A stretch of 61,685 bases of DNA from Hyphomicrobiales bacterium. Lineage in GTDB: Bacteria; Pseudomonadota; Alphaproteobacteria; Rhizobiales; Rhizobiaceae. Positions within the stretch are counted from its first letter, which is position 1, and each line of letters opens with the position of its first letter. The stretch covers positions 1 to 61,685 of the forward strand of contig UCFC01000048.1 in NCBI GenBank assembly GCA_900471515.1. The letters are read 5' to 3'. Positions 57,018 through 61,685 of the stretch are shown in pieces. The notes beneath the pieces are model-generated. The model did not search any database, was not told the origin of the DNA, and saw only the letters and a list, made by a program, of their open reading frames with translations. The position numbers and the translations under genes were made by a program.

Positions 57018-57942
57018 TCAGAGCGCGCCGATTTCCTTGAGCTTCTTCAGCACGGCCTCGCTCGGCTCGCCGTTCTCCGGCAGATTGTAGTGCTTCTGGA
57101 AATGCCGGATGGCGGCACGGGTCTGTTCGCCGGCGACACCGTCGACGCCGACATTGGCATAGGCCATGTTGGTGAGGCCCTTCTGGATCTTCAGCACCAG
57201 ATCGACACTGGAAACGCCCGACAGCGGAACCTGTTTCGGCGCGGCCGGCGCCGTCTTGACGCTCTTTTCGGCGCTGCGGATGGCGGCTGCGACCGGGTCT
57301 TCCTCCGTCGCCTTGGAGGTCACGTCCTCCGGCGGCTTCTCGACGGGAATGGTGGAGGCGCCGGCGGCATCGGTTCTGAGCGCGGCGAGAACGTCCGGCG
57401 TCGCTTCGCCGCTTTGGGCCATGCCGACCGTTTCCTCGAAGAAGAGAATGGCGGCACTCGTGCGCGGGCCGATGACGCCATCGGCATTGCCGTTATAGAG
57501 GCCGCGGCGGATCAGCTCCTTCTGGATATCCATGACGAGCTGGCTCGGCTGCGGGCCGGCCACGGCAGGCGGCGGCGTCGTCTGGGTCGTGGCGGCGGCA
57601 TCGTCCGGCCGCTCGATGCGGAAGGTGGTGACATCGCCCTGCAGCCCGGCCTGCGGGCGGAAGCCGATGGCGTTCGGCGCGTCCGGATCGCGCGTGCGGA
57701 AGATCGGATGCGGATGCGCGCCCGGCTGATACCAGAGCGCGTTGGCGGCCACGAAGGAGAAGATGACGACGAAGGCGATCGTGCCGCCGGCAACGGAGGG
57801 ATTGCGGCCGATGACGCCGCCGAGGGCGCCGGCGCCCTGAAGGCCAAGACCGCCCAGCGCGGTTGCGCCCTGCAGGCCGACGCTGCCGAGTGCGGCCGCA
57901 CCGGTCATCAGAAGGCCCGGCTGCTGCCGGCCTTTCCTGCCC

Positions 57943-57971
<29 letters not shown>
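57018..57971 (-). CDS. Membrane-anchored protein with two peptidoglycan-binding domains
   Basis: A 317-residue protein: basic N-terminus (RKRKSPKGRKGRQ), Gly/Ala-rich stretch with repeats (GLQGATALGGLGLQGAGALGG), a TM helix near 60-80 (VAGGTIAFVVIFSFVAANALW), then two PG_binding_1-like domains (VMDIQKELIRRGLYNGNADGVIGPRTSAAI and VLKIQKGLTNMAYANVGVDGVAGEQTRAAIRHFQK) separated by a Pro/Thr-rich linker. The start overlaps the upstream kinase gene by 29 bp, so the two are coupled. A link between wall binding and the kinase is inferred. Confidence 0.82.
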
Positions 57972-59481
<1,510 letters not shown>

Positions 59482-59919
59482 GCAATACCTGCCCGAAAAG
59501 GCCTTTCACTACCCCGGACAATAGGCCCCCGCGGCTTAAGGAAAGGATAAGGCAAAGTCGCCTTCCACAGCCCAAAAACGCTAAAAGTCCCATTTTGGGC
59601 CATCCGCGCAGCTCTTTGAATTTTGTGGTTAATAGCAGGTAAGCGACGGATTTTCCTCATATTTCAGCATCGCGTTAACGCTTGTGGCAAAGCGGCGGGC
59701 CAAAAGCCCAGCAATTGCAGGCGGCGGCTGCCACCATGCTTAACGGCAGTGGATAGAATTTGAGTGAAATGCCCCGAAAATGCCGATCATTAAAATTCGA
59801 ATTAAATTTGCCGCAAATGCCGACAAGTTTCGAAAAGCGGCATTCGCAACTCGGCGGTAAGGTGCAGACACACCGGACAACCGGCCCGATTCGGCGACAA
59901 GACCGGACGGGAAAACAGG
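59482..59919. other. Intergenic region between divergent genes
   Basis: This 438-bp region holds the promoters of the kinase and the DUF5330 gene. It includes an AT-rich part near 59755-59815 and three TTAA half-sites (59629-59632 in GGTTAA, 59675-59678 in GTTAAC, 59740-59743 in CTTAAC). None forms a full TTAA-N7-TTAA. No ORF or hairpin is convincing. Confidence 0.5.
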
Positions 59920-60462
59920 ATGGGCAACACAATGTGGTTTCTGATCAAAGGATCATTCTGGTTTGGCCTCGTGCTCGTCGCACTCTCCGTTTTCTCTTCG
60001 GAGAGCGCCGACAAGGACGGCCGCCCGCAATTGCAGCTTTCCGACGCCTTCACGGCGGCAAGCGGCGCCTATGACTATCTGACCGGCATGTGCTCCGAAA
60101 AGCCCGAGGTCTGCGCCAAGGGCGGGGAGACCCTGACGGCGCTCGGCTACCGGGCGCGAGAAGGCGCCCGTGTCGCCTACGAGCTGCTCGACAGCCAGTT
60201 CAGCGACGACGCCTCCAACCTCGCTTCGGCAAGGACGGCCGTGCCGCCGGCCTCCGTGGCGCTCGCTGCCCCTTCCCTGCCGGAGGCCGTCGCCGGCACG
60301 GTGCGCGAGGCGCAGGCCGCGCTGAACCAGCCGATGCCGCACCTGCCGCAGCCTTACCGCCCGCCGGTCGACGACGGCGCGCAGGTCGTCACCGGCACGA
60401 TTTCGGCCGGCGCCGTTCCGGCCCGTCCGATCCCGCTGCCGACGCCGAAACCGGCCATCTGA
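59920..60462 (+). CDS. DUF5330-family membrane-anchored protein
   Basis: A 180-residue protein with an N-terminal anchor (WFLIKGSFWFGLVLVALSVF) and a mature region with LSDAFTAASGAYDYLTGMCSEKPEVCAKG carrying two Cys (probable disulphide), then an Ala/Pro-rich tail (PMPHLPQPYRPP, PIPLPTPKP). This matches DUF5330 of Rhizobiales. The start at 59920 or the ATG at 59932 (MWFLIKG) are both possible. A strong terminator follows at 60572. Unknown function. Confidence 0.78.
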   Translation: MGNTMWFLIKGSFWFGLVLVALSVFSSESADKDGRPQLQLSDAFTAASGAYDYLTGMCSEKPEVCAKGGETLTALGYRAREGARVAYELLDSQFSDDASNLASARTAVPPASVALAAPSLPEAVAGTVREAQAALNQPMPHLPQPYRPPVDDGAQVVTGTISAGAVPARPIPLPTPKPAI

Positions 60463-60571
60463 CCGATATCGCGGGCGATCCGCCCGCACCCAAGCTTGCA
60501 TCGGTGGTCCGCATGACGCGGAGATGCCCCATGCCTGACGTGCCTGCCCTGTTTATTTCAGCAGTTTGCTG

Positions 60572-60610
60572 CGCCGCGAGGATGCCCATCCCTCGCGGCG
60601 TTTCTTTTTA
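60572..60610 (+). terminator. Rho-independent terminator
   Basis: Perfect 10-bp stem CGCCGCGAGG/CCTCGCGGCG (60572-60581/60591-60600) and the T-run TTTCTTTTTA, after the DUF5330 gene and before sufE. Confidence 0.9.
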
Positions 60611-60671
60611 ACGGTTCAAATCCGGGGTCGCTTCGCCTATATCAGACGGTAACAGCGAAAGGCCTGACAGA

Positions 60672-61094
60672 ATGGCAACCCTCGACCAGATCATCGACGA
60701 CTTCTCCTTCCTGGACGATTGGGAAGACCGCTACCGATATGTCATCGAACTCGGCAAGGCGCTGCCGGACCTGGCGGACGAGAAGAAGACGTCCGAGAAC
60801 AAGGTCATGGGCTGCGCCAGCCAGGTGTGGCTGGTGACGCATACGGCAGGCAATCCGGACAATCCGGTCATGACGTTCGAAGGCGATTCCGACGCGCATA
60901 TCGTGCGCGGGCTGGTGGCCATCGTGCTTGCCACCTATTCCGGCAAGACGGCGTCCGACATCGCCTCGCTCGACGCTTTCGAGATCTTCTCAAAAATCGG
61001 CCTGACGGAAAACCTGTCCTCGCAGCGCTCCAACGGCTTGCGTTCGATGGTCAACCGCATCCGCGAGGAAGCGCGCGTGCGCGCCGCCGCCTGA
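60672..61094 (+). CDS. sufE: SufE-family cysteine desulfuration protein
   Basis: A 140-residue SufE: DDFSFLDDWEDRYRYVIELGKALP, the sulfur-accepting Cys48 in NKVMGCASQVWL, VRGLVAIVLATYSGKTASDIA, and a C-terminal RSNGLRSMVNRIREEA. It takes persulfide sulfur from SufS for iron-sulfur cluster assembly. AAAGGCC is upstream of ATG 60672. It stands alone, with a hairpin after it; rhizobial sufE is commonly separate from the suf operon. Confidence 0.9.
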   Translation: MATLDQIIDDFSFLDDWEDRYRYVIELGKALPDLADEKKTSENKVMGCASQVWLVTHTAGNPDNPVMTFEGDSDAHIVRGLVAIVLATYSGKTASDIASLDAFEIFSKIGLTENLSSQRSNGLRSMVNRIREEARVRAAA

Positions 61095-61127
61095 CAGGCG
61101 GATATTCCCGAGCTGCAACGCGATCGG

Positions 61128-61163
61128 GTCAGGCGCCCGCAGGAAACCCGCCGGGCGCCTGAC
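61128..61163. terminator. Long hairpin between sufE and YCII gene
   Basis: Perfect 12-bp stem GTCAGGCGCCCG/CGGGCGCCTGAC with a 12-base loop between converging genes. No T-run, but it could serve both directions. Confidence 0.6.
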
Positions 61164-61183
61164 GATAACGTCTGCCGACAGGA

Positions 61184-61609
61184 TTATTTGCCGTCGGCCA
61201 TCCGTTCGCGCAGGCGCTCCTCCTGCTCGGCAAGCTCCGGCGTGAAGGCCTCGCCGAAATCGGCCGCTTCGAAGACCGGGCGGATCTCGATTTCGCTCGG
61301 GCCGGGCATCGGATTGGGGCAGCGCTTGATCCATTCGACCGCCTCGTCCATGTCCTTAACCTGCCAGAGCCAATAACCGGCGATCAGCTCCTTGGTTTCG
61401 GCGAAGGGGCCGTCGATGACCATGCGCTTCGGACCGTCGAAGGCGACGCGCTTGCCTTTCGAGGACGGATGCAGGCCCTCGCCCGCCAGCATGATGCCGG
61501 CATTGACCAGATCCTCGTTATACTTGCCCATGGCTTCCAGAAGCTCGGTCGTGGGCATCACCCCCGCTTCGCTGTCTGCCGTGGCCTTGACGATCACCAT
61601 TACGCGCAT
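61184..61609 (-). CDS. YCII-domain (DGPF) protein
   Basis: A 141-residue YCII/DGPF-fold protein: MRVMVIVKATADSEAG, VNAGIMLAGEGLHPSSKGKRV, the signature DGPFAETKELIAGYWLWQVKDMDEAVEWIKRCP, and EIEIRPVFEAADF. The fold often forms dimers with a possible active His or Asp. Members commonly lie beside sigma factor genes, but none is in view here. GAGGAGAAG precedes ATG 61609; the frame extends to 61639. Beyond it to the right edge no further gene is complete. Confidence 0.86.
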   Translation of the reverse strand: MRVMVIVKATADSEAGVMPTTELLEAMGKYNEDLVNAGIMLAGEGLHPSSKGKRVAFDGPKRMVIDGPFAETKELIAGYWLWQVKDMDEAVEWIKRCPNPMPGPSEIEIRPVFEAADFGEAFTPELAEQEERLRERMADGK

Positions 61610-61685
61610 TGTCTCTTCTCCTCTTTTGTGCGGCGGCACCAGCGCCCGCCTGTCGTCAATTCACCCAATTCCGGACGCAAAACCG

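Overview
The window is a high-GC, gene-dense chromosomal segment from an alphaproteobacterium of the order Rhizobiales, most likely a Rhizobiaceae member (Rhizobium/Agrobacterium/Ensifer/Shinella type). The reasons are the feuN-feuP-feuQ locus next to ccmI, CtrA-type TTAA-N7-TTAA boxes, rhizobial palindromic intergenic elements (10-bp arms CCTTCTCCCC/GGGGAGAAGG), a soluble chemotaxis transducer, and DUF1491, DUF2336 and DUF5330 genes. No rRNA, tRNA, CRISPR array, integrase or complete insertion sequence was recognised.

Layout. 1-5.2 kb: end of a cytochrome c maturation operon (ccmI), a lipoprotein, the FeuN/FeuP/FeuQ envelope and osmotic signalling system and an MFS exporter. 5.2-9.1 kb: a nested inverted-repeat block, a Dabb protein, a GH19-like muramidase/chitinase with a CtrA box, a TetR/NTF2 pair and a DUF983 gene. 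9.1-18.8 kb: the most distinctive region. A MocR-type regulator faces a nine-gene, tightly coupled Nit1C-type cluster (nitBCDEF, a glycosyltransferase, nitGH and an LnmK-like gene) behind a textbook sigma-54 promoter with upstream repeated motifs. 18.8-30.1 kb: many small regulator/enzyme modules (MocR/EamA, GST-ArsR-SRPBCC, CGNR/hydrolase, TMEM175, dehalogenase-fold hydrolase, SDR, VOC, two DUF1801) and an ABC-F ATPase abutting a truncated AraC remnant.

30.1-42.1 kb: a protease-fold PDZ protein lacking its triad, two esterases, an otnK-otnC four-carbon acid sugar operon preceded by an internally deleted dehydrogenase remnant, an EEP nuclease, an SDR/TetR pair, an MscS channel with a cyclic-nucleotide domain, YcgN and a class A penicillin-binding protein. 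42.1-47.8 kb: higBA, a DUF1214/DUF1254 pair, and accessory VOC/WYL and HxlR/NmrA pairs. 47.8-61.7 kb: DUF2336, two mirror-image AraC/SDR modules flanking an ABC-F gene, DUF1491 and a chemotaxis transducer, then a PAS histidine kinase with a peptidoglycan-binding protein, DUF5330, sufE and a YCII-family gene.

How it works together. The Nit1C-type cluster is the best candidate for an under-described system. Its genes overlap or nearly touch, and it combines a nitrilase, a radical SAM enzyme with an unusual CX9CX2C motif and a C-terminal CX2CX2C, a GNAT, an AIR-synthase-fold protein, a GT4 glycosyltransferase, a flavoprotein and an LnmK-type acyltransferase/decarboxylase homologue, all under apparent RpoN (nitrogen-limitation) control. 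Its glycosyltransferase carries an in-frame palindromic repeat element of about 75 codons. Elsewhere the window is rich in divergent regulator-enzyme pairs whose operators can be seen as palindromes, and it shows two gene remnants (a dehydrogenase and an AraC regulator) that record recent deletions.
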